The notes beneath the pieces were generated by a model. It had not been told where the DNA came from. It was given only the letters and a program-made list of their open reading frames with translations, and searched no databases. 39,349 nucleotides of DNA from Devosia sp. Root436. GTDB lineage: Bacteria > Pseudomonadota > Alphaproteobacteria > Rhizobiales > Devosiaceae. A program made the position numbers and the translations under genes. Positions 20,983-30,601 of the stretch are shown one piece after another. Position 1 is the first letter of the stretch. Each line of letters begins with the position of its first letter. The stretch is taken from the NCBI RefSeq assembly GCF_001426345.1, contig NZ_LMEM01000010.1, positions 176,784 to 216,132 of the forward strand, given 5' to 3'.

Positions 20983-21549
20983 TCAGACCTGCTGCACGGC
21001 TTCCACACCCGGCACGAAGTGGCGGAGCAGGTTTTCGATGCCACTCTTGAGCGTGGCCGTGGAAGAGGGGCAGCCCGAGCAGGCGCCCTGCATATGGAGG
21101 AACACGGTGCCTTCCTTGAAGCCCTTGAAGGTGATGTCGCCGCCATCCATGGCGACGGCCGGGCGGACGCGGGTGGCCAGCAATTCCTTGATGACCTCCA
21201 CCGTCTCGCTGTCTTCTTCCTCGAAGAATTCATCGACCTCATCGAAATTGGCGACATCGACGCCGCCCTCAACGATGACCGGCTTGCCAGACAGGAAGTG
21301 GTCCATGATGACGCCAAGAATGGCCGGCTTGATATGGGCCCAGTTGGTATCGTCCTTGGTCACCGAGATGAAATCGGAACCAAGGAATACCCCGGTGACG
21401 CCGGAAATCGAGAACAGGCCCTGGGCAAGCGGGGAATTGGACGAGGCCTCGACGCTACGGAAATCGCGCGGTTCACCCACCAGCACATCGCGCCCCGGCA
21501 GGAACTTGAGGGTCGCCGGATTGGGCGTGGCTTCGGTCTGGATGAACAT
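20983..21549 (-). CDS. nfu: NfuA/NifU-like Fe-S cluster carrier
   Basis: Carries and delivers Fe-S clusters to target proteins. The 188 residues comprise an Nfu_N domain (about 1-87, MFIQTEATPNPATLKFLPG) and a NifU-type C-terminal domain (about 115-185) with the cluster-binding Cys157-x-x-Cys160 in MQGACSGCPSS. This N-domain type is shared by alphaproteobacteria and mitochondrial NFU1. It has its own control region: a perfect Irr-like palindrome lies 22-36 bases upstream of the ATG, uspA upstream has its own terminator, and another terminator follows the gene. Iron control through Irr is inferred from the box. Confidence 0.95.
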   Translation of the reverse strand: MFIQTEATPNPATLKFLPGRDVLVGEPRDFRSVEASSNSPLAQGLFSISGVTGVFLGSDFISVTKDDTNWAHIKPAILGVIMDHFLSGKPVIVEGGVDVANFDEVDEFFEEEDSETVEVIKELLATRVRPAVAMDGGDITFKGFKEGTVFLHMQGACSGCPSSTATLKSGIENLLRHFVPGVEAVQQV

Positions 21550-21570
21550 CGGGGCGCCTGCGGTTTACGA

Positions 21571-21585
21571 TTAGAACGCTTCTAA
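21571..21585 (-). promoter_or_regulatory. Irr-like iron control element (ICE box) in front of nfu
   Basis: TTAGAACGCTTCTAA is a perfect palindrome of two 6-base halves with a 3-base spacer. On the minus strand it extends to TTTTAGAAGCGTTCTAAT. This agrees with my recollection of the rhizobial Irr consensus (about TTTAGAA-N3-TTCTAAA). It lies 22 bases from the nfu start codon, a position consistent with control of initiation. Confidence 0.6.
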
Positions 21586-21682
21586 AATAGACTTTTGCGG
21601 TCAGGATGCAAGGCCAAAGGCGCGGAGCAGATATGCATGTCCCGATACCTGGGCCATTCGAGCATAGCTCTCATGGCCTGCT

Positions 21683-21706
21683 TTAAAATCGCGCCACCGG
21701 CGCGAT
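21683..21706 (-). terminator. Terminator of uspA
   Basis: ATCGCGCC (21688-21695) pairs perfectly with GGCGCGAT (21699-21706) around a 3-base loop, followed on the minus strand by TTTTAAAG. It lies 17 bases after the uspA stop. Confidence 0.7.
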
Positions 21707-21722
21707 CTTGCCTGCTGCACGC

Positions 21723-22196
21723 TCAGCAGATCGCGATGATCTCCTCGTCGCTCATGCGGCCCGGCACGATGGTCAGCGGTATCGGCAGGGCGTTGGCGCG
21801 GTTGGCGAAGTGCATCACCAGCGGGCCGGGGCCCTCGCCCGAAGTAGAGGCCGCCAGCACCAGGATGGCGATATCGCGGTCCTGGTCGATGACATGCTCG
21901 ATTTCCTCGGCGGCATTGCCCTCGCGGATGACCGATTCGCTGCGCACTTCGCCGATATCGCGGATGCGGGCGAGGCGGGCGTCGAGATTGCGCTCGGCCT
22001 CCTCGACGGCTTCGGCGCGCAGCACGTCCTCGACGCCCAGGCCGATGAATTCGGGCTTCTGCACCACGCTCATCAGGACCACGGTGCCGCCGGTGCGCTT
22101 GACGCGATAGGCGGCAAAGGTCAGCGCCCGTTCGCATTCGGGCGTCTCGTCGATGACGACGAGGAATTTGCGCTTGTATTCGGTCTGTGAAACCAC
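21723..22196 (-). CDS. Universal stress protein (UspA family)
   Basis: A 157-residue single-domain USP. The first strand is FLVVIDETPECERALTFAAYRVKRTG, and the middle holds VEDVLRAEAVEEAERNLDARLARIRDIG. The usual ATP-binding G-x2-G-x9-G[ST] loop is only partly recognisable (ILVLAASTSGEGPGPLVMHF), so nucleotide binding is uncertain. The start is GTG at 22196 with AAGGAG in front. It lies between trpS and nfu on the minus strand, an arrangement kept in Hyphomicrobiales. The specific role is unknown. Confidence 0.88.
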   Translation of the reverse strand: MVSQTEYKRKFLVVIDETPECERALTFAAYRVKRTGGTVVLMSVVQKPEFIGLGVEDVLRAEAVEEAERNLDARLARIRDIGEVRSESVIREGNAAEEIEHVIDQDRDIAILVLAASTSGEGPGPLVMHFANRANALPIPLTIVPGRMSDEEIIAIC

Positions 22197-22231
22197 GGCC
22201 GCTCCTTCTTCTGTCGCGTTTCTGGCAAGGC

Positions 22232-23263
22232 TTAGCGGATGAAGCCGACGATAGAGCGGACATCGACCATTGTCGCCTCTGCAATGGCGCGGGCCCGCTC
22301 GGCGCCGTCGTGCAGGATGGCGTCGATCGTCGTCGTATCCTCGATCAGCCGGCGCATTTCGTCACCCATGGGGCCAAGCTGGGCCACCGCGCGTTCGGCG
22401 AGAGCCGGCTTGAAGATGCCCCAGCCCTTGCCGCCGAATTCGGCGATGACCTGGGCCTTGGATGTATCGGAAAGCGCGGCGTAGATGCCTACGAGATTGT
22501 CGGCTTCCGGCCGGCCGAGGAGGCCTTCCACCGTCTCGGGCAGGGGCGCGGGATCGGTGGTGGCCTTCTTGATCTTCCTGGCGATGGCATCGGCATCGTC
22601 GAGCAGCGAGATGCGCGACTGGTCGGACGGGTCCGACTTGCTCATCTTCTTGGTGCCGTCGCGCAGGCTCATGATGCGCGTGGCCGGGCCGGCGATCAGC
22701 GGTTCGGTGATGGGGAAGAAGTCTTCGCCCAGCCCGCGATCGGCGATCGACTTGGCATAGTCGTTGTTGAACTTGGCGGCGATATCGCGCGTCAGTTCGA
22801 GATGCTGCTTCTGGTCGTCGCCGACGGGAACGTGGGTGGCCTTGTAGACGAGGATATCGGCCGCCATCAGCGAGGGATAGGCCAAGAGGCCCAGCGAGAC
22901 GTTTTCCGAATTCTTGCCGGCCTTGTCCTTGAACTGGGTCATCCGGTTCATCCAGCCGATGCGGGCGACGCAATTGAACACCCAGGCCAGTTCGGCATGC
23001 TGCATGACCTGGGACTGGTTGAAAACGATCGCTTTTTTGGGGTCGATGCCGGCAGCGATATAGGCGGTGGCCACTTCGCGGGTGGCGCGGCGCAGGTCGT
23101 CCGGATCCTGCCAGACCGTGATGGCATGCATGTCGACCACGCAATAGATGCAGTCATGGGTATCCTGCAGCGGCACGAAACGCCTTATAGCGCCGAGATA
23201 ATTGCCCAGATGCAGATCGCCCGAAGGCTGGATGCCGGAAAAAACGCGGGGGGTGAAGGTCAT
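22232..23263 (-). CDS. trpS: Tryptophanyl-tRNA synthetase
   Basis: Class I aminoacyl-tRNA synthetase that charges tRNA-Trp. The 343 residues have the HIGH-type motif GDLHLGN (15-21) after FSGIQPSG, and KMSKS at 206-210 ([12 protein letters not shown]). The length is typical of the bacterial enzyme. ATG at 23263 ([15 protein letters not shown]) is chosen because the longer open frame to 23467 runs into the end of murJ and is unconserved. The ribosome site is weak. It is downstream of murJ on the same strand and part of the mutS-glnD-murJ-trpS-uspA-nfu order. Confidence 0.97.
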   Translation of the reverse strand: MTFTPRVFSGIQPSGDLHLGNYLGAIRRFVPLQDTHDCIYCVVDMHAITVWQDPDDLRRATREVATAYIAAGIDPKKAIVFNQSQVMQHAELAWVFNCVARIGWMNRMTQFKDKAGKNSENVSLGLLAYPSLMAADILVYKATHVPVGDDQKQHLELTRDIAAKFNNDYAKSIADRGLGEDFFPITEPLIAGPATRIMSLRDGTKKMSKSDPSDQSRISLLDDADAIARKIKKATTDPAPLPETVEGLLGRPEADNLVGIYAALSDTSKAQVIAEFGGKGWGIFKPALAERAVAQLGPMGDEMRRLIEDTTTIDAILHDGAERARAIAEATMVDVRSIVGFIR

Positions 23264-23333
23264 GGCGAGCCTAGCAGTTCCAGAAATGCGCGATCCGGCT
23301 GTTAGCATGCTTACGCCATGGCGAACAATCGCC

Positions 23334-24893
23334 TCACCCCCGCCGCATCCGGCGGAACAGCAGACCCAGCTTCTGTGCGCCGGTGATGTGGACCAGCGTG
23401 AAATAGAGGACCATGCCGAAGCCGACCAGCGCAGCCAGCAGGCCCGCCTGCTGCCAGAGCGGGACACCGCTGGCGAAATAGCCCACGCCGCGCTGCGCGA
23501 GAAGATAGAGCACGCCGCCCATGACCACGCTGATGGCGATGATCAGCCCATGCTTGATCCACTCTGCTCCGGTCAGTGCAAAATGGCCGCGCCGCGCCAG
23601 GAACAGGGCCAGCAGCACGGCATTGAGCCAGGCCGAGACCGAGGTGGCGATGGCGATGCCGACATGGACCAGGCTGGGGAACAGCAGCAGCGAGAGGGCA
23701 ATATTGATCACCACCGAAATGGTGGCGAAAACGGTTGGCGTCAGCGTGTCCTCGCGGGCGAAATAGCCCGGCTGCAGCACGCGGATCAGCACATAGGCGG
23801 GCAGGCCGGTGGCAAAGGCGATCAGTGCCTGCGCCGTCTGGGTGGTGGCCAGCGCGTCGAAGGCGCCGCGCTCGAACAGCACGCGCACGATGGGTTCGGC
23901 CATGGCGATCAGGGCCGTGGCGGCGGGCATGGAAAGCAGCATCGCGGCCAGCAGGGACTGATCCTGAGTGGCACGGGCCTCCGTTTCTCGACCGCCCTTC
24001 AGATGCCTGGACAGTTCGGGCAGCAGCACCGTGCCGATGGCGATGCCGATAATGCCGAGCGGCAGCTGATAGAGCCGGTCGGCATAGTTGAGGATGGAAA
24101 TGGCATTGTCGGCGCCCGAGGCGATGATGGTGCCGACGAAGATATTGATCTGGGTAATGCCGCCGGTGAGGATGGCCGGCACGGCCAATATCCAGAAGCG
24201 GCGCACCTCCGGATCGAACCGGGGCAGGCGGAGCGCCGGCACGAAATCGGCCCGCTTTATCGCGCCATAGACCAGCGCCAGTTGCGCCAGCCCGCCCGCC
24301 ATGGTGGCCATGCCGACCCAGGTGGCCGCGCCTGCCGGGTCCTGGGCCCAGAAGGTGATCAGCGGGATCAGGGCGGCGATATTGACCAGGTTGAGCAGCA
24401 CCGGCGCGAAGGCGGCGGCAAAGAAGCGGCCCAGCGAATTGAGGATCGCCCCATAAGCGGCCATCAGCGACATGCAGGCCAGGTAAGGGAACATGATGCG
24501 CGTCAGCAGCACCGTGAGATCGAACTTTTCAGGATCGTCGAGGAAGCCGGGGACGAAGGCGATCATGAGCTGCGGCATGAAGATTTCCGCCAGGATCGTC
24601 ACGCCCACCAGCATGGCGACCAGCCAGGCCATGATGCGCGAGGCGAGATCGAGCGCGCCATCGCGTCCCTGCTGCTCCAGCGCCCCCGAGAATAGCGGCA
24701 CGAAAGCGGTGTTGAAGGCACCCTCGGCAAACAGGCGCCGGAACAGGTTGGGAAAGCGGAAGGCGGCAAAGAAGGCATCGGCGGCCGGGCCGGTGCCCAG
24801 AACCGCGGCCATCAGCGCATCGCGCACGAAGCCGGCGACACGGGAAACGAGCGTGAGGCCGCCCACGGAGAGGAAATTGCGGTAGAGGCTCAC
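23334..24893 (-). CDS. murJ: Lipid II flippase MurJ (MviN)
   Basis: Flips lipid-linked peptidoglycan precursor across the inner membrane. The 519 residues start [34 protein letters not shown], the MurJ N-terminal signature (TM1 with R-x-x-G-x-x-RD), followed by about a dozen further hydrophobic segments, as expected for this MOP-superfamily family of 14 TM. The start is GTG at 24893. The open frame continues upstream to ATG 24935, but those 14 residues (MRVLHAPRTTRAWQ) are encoded by repeat copy C and match no family sequence. Which start is used matters for how the repeat affects expression. It lies between glnD and trpS. Confidence 0.95.
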   Translation of the reverse strand: MSLYRNFLSVGGLTLVSRVAGFVRDALMAAVLGTGPAADAFFAAFRFPNLFRRLFAEGAFNTAFVPLFSGALEQQGRDGALDLASRIMAWLVAMLVGVTILAEIFMPQLMIAFVPGFLDDPEKFDLTVLLTRIMFPYLACMSLMAAYGAILNSLGRFFAAAFAPVLLNLVNIAALIPLITFWAQDPAGAATWVGMATMAGGLAQLALVYGAIKRADFVPALRLPRFDPEVRRFWILAVPAILTGGITQINIFVGTIIASGADNAISILNYADRLYQLPLGIIGIAIGTVLLPELSRHLKGGRETEARATQDQSLLAAMLLSMPAATALIAMAEPIVRVLFERGAFDALATTQTAQALIAFATGLPAYVLIRVLQPGYFAREDTLTPTVFATISVVINIALSLLLFPSLVHVGIAIATSVSAWLNAVLLALFLARRGHFALTGAEWIKHGLIIAISVVMGGVLYLLAQRGVGYFASGVPLWQQAGLLAALVGFGMVLYFTLVHITGAQKLGLLFRRMRRG

Positions 24894-24894
24894 C

Positions 24895-25027
24895 TGCCAC
24901 GCCCTCGTGGTTCGAGGCGCGTGAAGGACGCGCACCTCACCATGAGGGCTACTCTTGGCTCGGTATCCCAGTAGCCCTCATGGTGAGGCGGGAGCACTTG
25001 CGACCCTCGAACCACGAGGGCGTGGCA
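24895..25027. repeat. RIME-like nested palindromic element, copy C
   Basis: A 133-base element with near-perfect outer arms (TGCCACGCCCTCGTGGTTCG at the left end and its reverse complement at the right) and an inner pair CACCTCACCATGAGGGCTACT-like / AGTAGCCCTCATGGTGAGG. It is the most symmetric of the three copies. It occupies the whole glnD-murJ gap, ending one base before the murJ GTG, and supplies an in-frame upstream ATG for murJ. Confidence 0.92.
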
Positions 25028-25034
25028 CGGGCCG

Positions 25035-27827
25035 CTACCCATTGGCCACCTTCTCGCCGCGGGGGTGGAACACGCCCATCAGCGCGTCGTGAATCTTGCG
25101 CTGGCGGGGCTTGGAGGTGATCTTCTGGCCGGTGAGATCGGTGATGTAGAAGACGTCCACCGCCTTTTCCCCATAGGTGCCGATATGGGCCGAGCCGATG
25201 GTGAGGTTGAGGTCGGAAATCTGATGGGTCAGCGAATGCAGCAGGCCCATGCGGTCGAGGCCGGACACCTCGATGACGGTGAACTTTTCACTGAGCGCAT
25301 TGGAGACCGTGACCTGCGAGGGCAAAGCGAAGGGCCGCAGCCGCTTGTTGTGGCGGCTTTCCTTGCCCAGATCGATGAGGATCTGCCGCTTGCCCTGCAG
25401 CAATTGCTTGACCGTATCGATGATGCGGGTGGCGCGAACCTTCTCGTCCTCGTCCGAGGTAAAGGAGCGGCGCAGCCGGAAGGTATCGAGGGCGTGGCCG
25501 TCGCGGGTGGAAAAAATCTGCGCCCCGATAATGGAAGCATCCTGCATGGTGCAGGCACCGGCGATCAGCGACAGCAGGCGCGGATGGTCGGGCGTATAGA
25601 ACGACACCTCGGTAATGCCCTCGAAGGCCTTGACCCTGATGGATCCGGCAAACGGCTCCCCGGCCATATCGGCCTGGCGGATCATGCGGGCATGCTCCAC
25701 CTGCAATTCGGGCTCGGCGCGCAGCCAGTAGTGATCGTAGTGGCGCGCCACATAGGCTTCCACATCGGCCGGTGGCCAGGCTTCGAGCGAGGCGGCCAGC
25801 GCACGGCGCGCCGCATTGACGCGATCGGAGTGCGTCACCTGGCTGTGCCCGCCAGACAGCAACGGCTCGGTGGCATAGTAGAGGGCGCGCAGCAAAGAGC
25901 CCTTCCAGCCGGTCCAGACGCCGGGGCCGACGGCGCGGATATCGCAGGCGGTGAGGATCATCAGCAAAGCCAGGCGCTGGGGCGACTGCACCACATCGGC
26001 AAAGGCCTTTGCGGTTTCGGGATCCTGGATATCGCGGGCCTGGGCGATCTCGCTCATCAGCAGGTGATATTCGATCAGCCAGGAAACGGTGTCGGTCTCC
26101 GCCGGGGAGAGGCCGAAGCGCGGGCAGAGTTTCCGGGCGATGCGGGCGCCGGCGATGGAATGGTCTTCCGGGCGGCCCTTGGCGATGTCGTGCAGGAACA
26201 GCGCGACATAGATCAGGCGCGTATCGTTGAGCTGCGGCAGCAGTTCGTGGGTCAGCGGCAGCTGGTCGCGCAGCCCGCCATTGGCGATGTCGGCCATGAC
26301 GCCGACCGAGCGGATCAGGTGCTCGTCCACCGTATAGTGGTGGTACATGTTGAACTGCATCAGCGCGACGATCTTGCCGAAATCGGGCACGAAGCGGCCG
26401 AGCACGCCGCTTTCGTTCATCTGGCGCAGGATGCGCTCGACCGATTGCGGGCTGGTCAGGATGGTCAGGAAGTGCTCGTTGGCCTTGGCATCGTGCCGCA
26501 GCGTGTTGTCGATGAGGCGCAGCGAGCGGGCGATATGCTTGATGGCATCGGGGTGGAACAGCAATTGCTCCCGCCCGGCGACGAGGAACATACGGATGAG
26601 GTTGACCGGGTCCTTCTCGAACACGTCGGGGGCCGCGATATTGAGCCTTCCGGTATCGAGCACGAAATCGGTTTCGCCCTTGATGCGCGACTTGCCCGAG
26701 CGGAAGGGCGCCAGCACGCGGCCGACCAGGTCCATATCCTTGGCGTGGTTGAATTCAAGGCTGGCGCAGATGATGCGCGTCAGGTCGCCCACATCCTTGG
26801 CGACGAGGAAGTAGCGCTTCATGAAGCGCTCGACGCCGAGCATGCCGACGCGCTGGGCATAGCCCATGCGCTCGGCCAGTTCGGGCTGCACGTCGAAGGT
26901 CAGCTTCTCCTCGGCCCGGCCGGTTACGAAATGGAGGTGGCACCGCACCGCCCAGAGGAAATCCTCGGCGCGCGAGAACAGGCGGTATTCGGCGGCTGAC
27001 AGCACGCCCTTGCCGACCAGTTCATGCGATGTCTTGACCTGGTAGAAATACTTGCCGATCCAGAACAGTGTGTTGAGGTCGCGCAACCCGCCCTTGCCGT
27101 CCTTGATATTGGGCTCGACCACATAGCGGGTATTGCCCATCAGCTTGTGCCGCTCATCGCGCTCGGCCATCTTGGCGGCGATGAATTCGGGGCCGGTTTT
27201 CGGCATGATCTCGGTTTCGAAGCGCGTGACGAGATTGTCGAACAGCGCCCGGTCGCCGGTCAGGAAGCGGGCTTCGAGCGTGGCGGTGCGCACCGTCATG
27301 TCGGCACGGGCCATGCGGATACATTCATCGACCGAACGGACGGCGTGGCCGACCTTCTGGCCGAGATCCCAGAGCATGTAGAGCACATATTCGGTGACCT
27401 GCTCGCCCCAGGGCGTCTGCTTGTAGGGCAGGATGAACAGCAGGTCGATATCGCTCCCCGGCGCCAGCGTGCCACGGCCATAGCCGCCGACGGCGGAGAG
27501 GGCGATGGCCTCGGCGCCACTGGGATTGTCGACCGGATAGACGCGGCGGGTGGCAAACAGATGCACCGCGGCGATGATCTCGTCCTGGGCATTGGAGAGG
27601 TTCTGCGCGCAGCGTGCGCCCTTGCCTGACGCCAGCAATTCGGCCTCGGCCTGCTTGCGCGCTTCGGCCAGGGTCTTGCGGATATGCGCCAGCACCGCAG
27701 CGCGGGCGGTGGAGGATTTGGGCGCATCCTCGCCAATCGCCGCATCGAGCTCGCTGAGAATGACCTCGGCCGGCTTGAGCGAGAAGAGCGGTTTTCGCGG
27801 CTTTGCCTCAGCTTCGGCGAGCGTCAT
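25035..27827 (-). CDS. glnD: Bifunctional uridylyltransferase/uridylyl-removing enzyme (PII sensor)
   Basis: Senses glutamine and adds or removes UMP on PII proteins, setting nitrogen control. The 930 residues carry a nucleotidyltransferase domain with GGYGRGTLAPGSDIDLLF (114-131), the GlnD linker, an HD hydrolase domain around DEHLIRSVGVMADI and YVALFLHDIAKGRPEDHS (about 500-565), and two C-terminal ACT domains (EVSFYTPDHPRLLSLIAGA; TVIEVSGLDRMGLLHSLTHQ) for glutamine sensing. ATG at 27827 overlaps the mutS stop by 20 bases. The mutS-glnD-murJ order is conserved in Hyphomicrobiales. No PII gene is in the window. Confidence 0.97.
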   Translation of the reverse strand: MTLAEAEAKPRKPLFSLKPAEVILSELDAAIGEDAPKSSTARAAVLAHIRKTLAEARKQAEAELLASGKGARCAQNLSNAQDEIIAAVHLFATRRVYPVDNPSGAEAIALSAVGGYGRGTLAPGSDIDLLFILPYKQTPWGEQVTEYVLYMLWDLGQKVGHAVRSVDECIRMARADMTVRTATLEARFLTGDRALFDNLVTRFETEIMPKTGPEFIAAKMAERDERHKLMGNTRYVVEPNIKDGKGGLRDLNTLFWIGKYFYQVKTSHELVGKGVLSAAEYRLFSRAEDFLWAVRCHLHFVTGRAEEKLTFDVQPELAERMGYAQRVGMLGVERFMKRYFLVAKDVGDLTRIICASLEFNHAKDMDLVGRVLAPFRSGKSRIKGETDFVLDTGRLNIAAPDVFEKDPVNLIRMFLVAGREQLLFHPDAIKHIARSLRLIDNTLRHDAKANEHFLTILTSPQSVERILRQMNESGVLGRFVPDFGKIVALMQFNMYHHYTVDEHLIRSVGVMADIANGGLRDQLPLTHELLPQLNDTRLIYVALFLHDIAKGRPEDHSIAGARIARKLCPRFGLSPAETDTVSWLIEYHLLMSEIAQARDIQDPETAKAFADVVQSPQRLALLMILTACDIRAVGPGVWTGWKGSLLRALYYATEPLLSGGHSQVTHSDRVNAARRALAASLEAWPPADVEAYVARHYDHYWLRAEPELQVEHARMIRQADMAGEPFAGSIRVKAFEGITEVSFYTPDHPRLLSLIAGACTMQDASIIGAQIFSTRDGHALDTFRLRRSFTSDEDEKVRATRIIDTVKQLLQGKRQILIDLGKESRHNKRLRPFALPSQVTVSNALSEKFTVIEVSGLDRMGLLHSLTHQISDLNLTIGSAHIGTYGEKAVDVFYITDLTGQKITSKPRQRKIHDALMGVFHPRGEKVANG

Positions 27828-30513
27828 CGCGGATTTTCTTCAACTCGTAGAGCGTTTCGATCGCTTGCTTGGGGGTCATCTCGTCGGGTCGAACGACGTC
27901 GAGCGCGGCATGTACAGGGTCCGGCCCTGCCGGCCGGGAGGGCGGCTGGTGGGCGAAAAGTGGCAGATCGTCTAGCACGCTGGCCTTCTGGCTGGAAGAG
28001 GCGGTGCCGGCCGAGCGCTGCTCCAGCACAGTGAGAACCTGGCGCGCCCGCGCCAGCACCGGCTCGGGCAGGCCGGCCAGCCGCGCCACCTGGATGCCAT
28101 AGGAGCGGTCTGCGGCGCCTGGCCCCACTTCATGCAGGAACACCACTTCGCCCTCCCATTCGCGCACCTTCATGGTGACGTTGGCAACCCGGCTCAGTGT
28201 CTTGGCGAGGCTGGTCAGTTCGTGGAAGTGGGTGGCGAAGAGCGCCCGGCAGCCGGTGGTTTCGTGCAAGGCCTCGACGGCCGCCCAGGCGATGGAGAGA
28301 CCGTCGAACGTGGCGGTGCCCCGGCCGATCTCGTCGAGCACCACCAGGCTGCGCCGGGTGGCGCGATTGAGGATGGCCGATGTCTCGACCATTTCGACCA
28401 TGAAGGTCGAACGGCCATGGGCAATGTCGTCGCTGGCGCCGACGCGGGAAAACACCCGGTCCACCACGCCGATATGGGCCGACGTCGCGGGCACGAAACT
28501 GCCCATATGCGCCAGGATGGCGATGAGTGCATTCTGGCGCAGGAAGGTCGATTTACCGCCCATATTCGGGCCAGTCACCAGCCACAGGCGCCCGCCGCCA
28601 ATGGCGTCGTCGCCACTGAGATCGGCGTCATTGGCGACGAAGCTCTGGCCCTCGGCCGAGACCATATCTTCAACCACCGGATGGCGACCGCCATCGATGC
28701 GGAAAGCCAGCGAATCGTCGATTTCGGGGCGGATATAGGCGCGAGTGGCAGCCAGATGCGCCAGGGCCGCGGTCACGTCCAGCTCGGCCAGGGCATCGGC
28801 CAGCTCGCGCAGGGCATCGGTGCGGCTCAACACGTCATAGCGCAGGCTGGCGAAGACCTTGAGCTCGATTTCCAGCGCCGCCTCATGCGCGCGGGCGATG
28901 CGGCCTTCGAGATCGGCCAGCTCGGTCGTGGTGAAGCGCATCGCGTTCGCCAATGTCTGGCGATGGATGAAGCTCTGCCGGTGGGGCTCTTCGAGCAGCC
29001 GCGTGCCATGGGCGGCCGGCACTTCGACGAAATAGCCGAGCACGCCATTGTGCCGGATCTTCAGCGAGCGGACGTCGGTTTCCTCGATCAGCCTTGCCTG
29101 CAGCGCTGCAACGACGGCGCGGGTTTGGCTGGCCAGGGCCCGCTCGTCATCGAGCGCCTGGTCGTAGCCCTTGCGGACAAAGCCGCCATCACGGCTCAGC
29201 AGCGGCAATTCGTCGTCCAGCGCCAGCGCCAGCTCGGAGGCCAGCGGCAAGGGCGCGGCGGCCAGGGTCTGCGCCAGCCGGGCCAATATTGCGGGGGCGT
29301 CCTCGATACGGCCGAAATGCTGCGCCAGTGCCGCGGCGGCGCTCACCGCCTTGCCGATGGCGGCCAGATCGCGCGGACCGCCGCGGTCGAGCGCCAGCCG
29401 CGTCAGCGCGCGGGCGAGGTCGGGCACCGCCTTGAGATCGGCGCGCAGGCGACCGGTCAGCAACGTGTCATTGGCGAGCAGACCCACCGCATCGAGCCGT
29501 TCGTTGATGGCTGCGGCATCGGCCAAAGGCGACGCCAGCCGCGCTGACAGCAGCCGCGAGCCGGGAGCGGTGACCGTCAGGTCGATGACCTGGCGCAGCG
29601 AGCCCCTGACCTGGCCGCGCTGGGTCTGGTGCAGCTCGAGACTGGCGCGCGTGGCCTGGTCGATGGCCATGTGCCGGCTGGCCGTATCGGCTATCGGGGC
29701 CCGCAAGGCCACGCCGACGCCCTTCTGGCTCTCGCGCACATAAGCGACCACTGCGCCCAGAGCCGCTCGCGCGGCGCGGGACAGCGACGTGGGGTCGAAT
29801 GCACTATTGGGAAAGGCGGCGCGCAGGCTTGAAGTGGCCGTTTCGCTGTCGAAGCTGTCGGCAGGCGCGGCGTAGGTGATGGGGGTCCAGGCCGGGGCGA
29901 ACAGGTGCCGCTCGGTCAGCGCCAGCCGGGTCGCTTCGGTCAGCAGCAGTTCGGCCGGGCCGATGCGGGCCAGTTCGTCCTGGAGCTGTTCAGCCGACAG
30001 ATCGGCGGTAAAGGTCTCGCCGGTCGAGACATCGGCCCAGGCCAGGGCGAAATCGGTCTCGCCATGGCGCACCATGGCCAGGGCGGCCAGAAAATTGGAG
30101 GTACGCGCGTCGAGATGGTCATCCTCGGTCAGCGTGCCGGCAGTGATCAGCCGCACCACGTCGCGCTTCACCACCGATTTGGCGCCGCGCTTCTTTGCTT
30201 CACTGGGGTCTTCCACCTGTTCGCAGATGGCGACACGGTGGCCCAGCTTGATGAGCTTGTTGAGATAGTCGTTGGCGGCATGGATGGGCACGCCGCACAT
30301 CTGGATATCCTCGCCCAGATGCTTGCCGCGCTTGGTCAGCACGATGCCCAGGGCGGCGCTGGCAATCTCGGCATCCTCGAAGAACAGCTCGTAGAAATCG
30401 CCCATGCGATAGAACAGCAGATAGCCGGGATTGACCGCCTTGATCTCGAAATACTGCGCCATCATCGGCGTCAGGGCCGGGGTCTGCGCTTGTTCGATGG
30501 GCGATTGGTCCAT
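27808..30513 (-). CDS. mutS: DNA mismatch repair protein MutS
   Basis: Recognises mismatches and starts repair with MutL. With the start at 30513 the protein has 901 residues. GDFYELF (38-44) is the mismatch-reading Phe-x-Glu loop; a connector and core follow, then the ATPase with Walker A TGPNMGGKSTFLRQNALIA near 645 and LVVLDEIGRGTATFDGLSIAWA, ending with a helix-turn-helix region. The start is uncertain: no clear ribosome site precedes ATG 30513 (MDQSPIEQAQTPALTPMM), and the frame is open to ATG 30573. It overlaps glnD by 20 bases, indicating cotranscription. Confidence 0.96.
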   Translation of the reverse strand: MDQSPIEQAQTPALTPMMAQYFEIKAVNPGYLLFYRMGDFYELFFEDAEIASAALGIVLTKRGKHLGEDIQMCGVPIHAANDYLNKLIKLGHRVAICEQVEDPSEAKKRGAKSVVKRDVVRLITAGTLTEDDHLDARTSNFLAALAMVRHGETDFALAWADVSTGETFTADLSAEQLQDELARIGPAELLLTEATRLALTERHLFAPAWTPITYAAPADSFDSETATSSLRAAFPNSAFDPTSLSRAARAALGAVVAYVRESQKGVGVALRAPIADTASRHMAIDQATRASLELHQTQRGQVRGSLRQVIDLTVTAPGSRLLSARLASPLADAAAINERLDAVGLLANDTLLTGRLRADLKAVPDLARALTRLALDRGGPRDLAAIGKAVSAAAALAQHFGRIEDAPAILARLAQTLAAAPLPLASELALALDDELPLLSRDGGFVRKGYDQALDDERALASQTRAVVAALQARLIEETDVRSLKIRHNGVLGYFVEVPAAHGTRLLEEPHRQSFIHRQTLANAMRFTTTELADLEGRIARAHEAALEIELKVFASLRYDVLSRTDALRELADALAELDVTAALAHLAATRAYIRPEIDDSLAFRIDGGRHPVVEDMVSAEGQSFVANDADLSGDDAIGGGRLWLVTGPNMGGKSTFLRQNALIAILAHMGSFVPATSAHIGVVDRVFSRVGASDDIAHGRSTFMVEMVETSAILNRATRRSLVVLDEIGRGTATFDGLSIAWAAVEALHETTGCRALFATHFHELTSLAKTLSRVANVTMKVREWEGEVVFLHEVGPGAADRSYGIQVARLAGLPEPVLARARQVLTVLEQRSAGTASSSQKASVLDDLPLFAHQPPSRPAGPDPVHAALDVVRPDEMTPKQAIETLYELKKIRDDARRS

Positions 30514-30601
30514 GGGGCAAAGGGGTCTCGGCGAGGAAGCCGAGACCTTATGGCGTTCGGGGCGGAAATCCAACCTTCGGCACCGGGGTTTGCCCCGGTG
30601 T

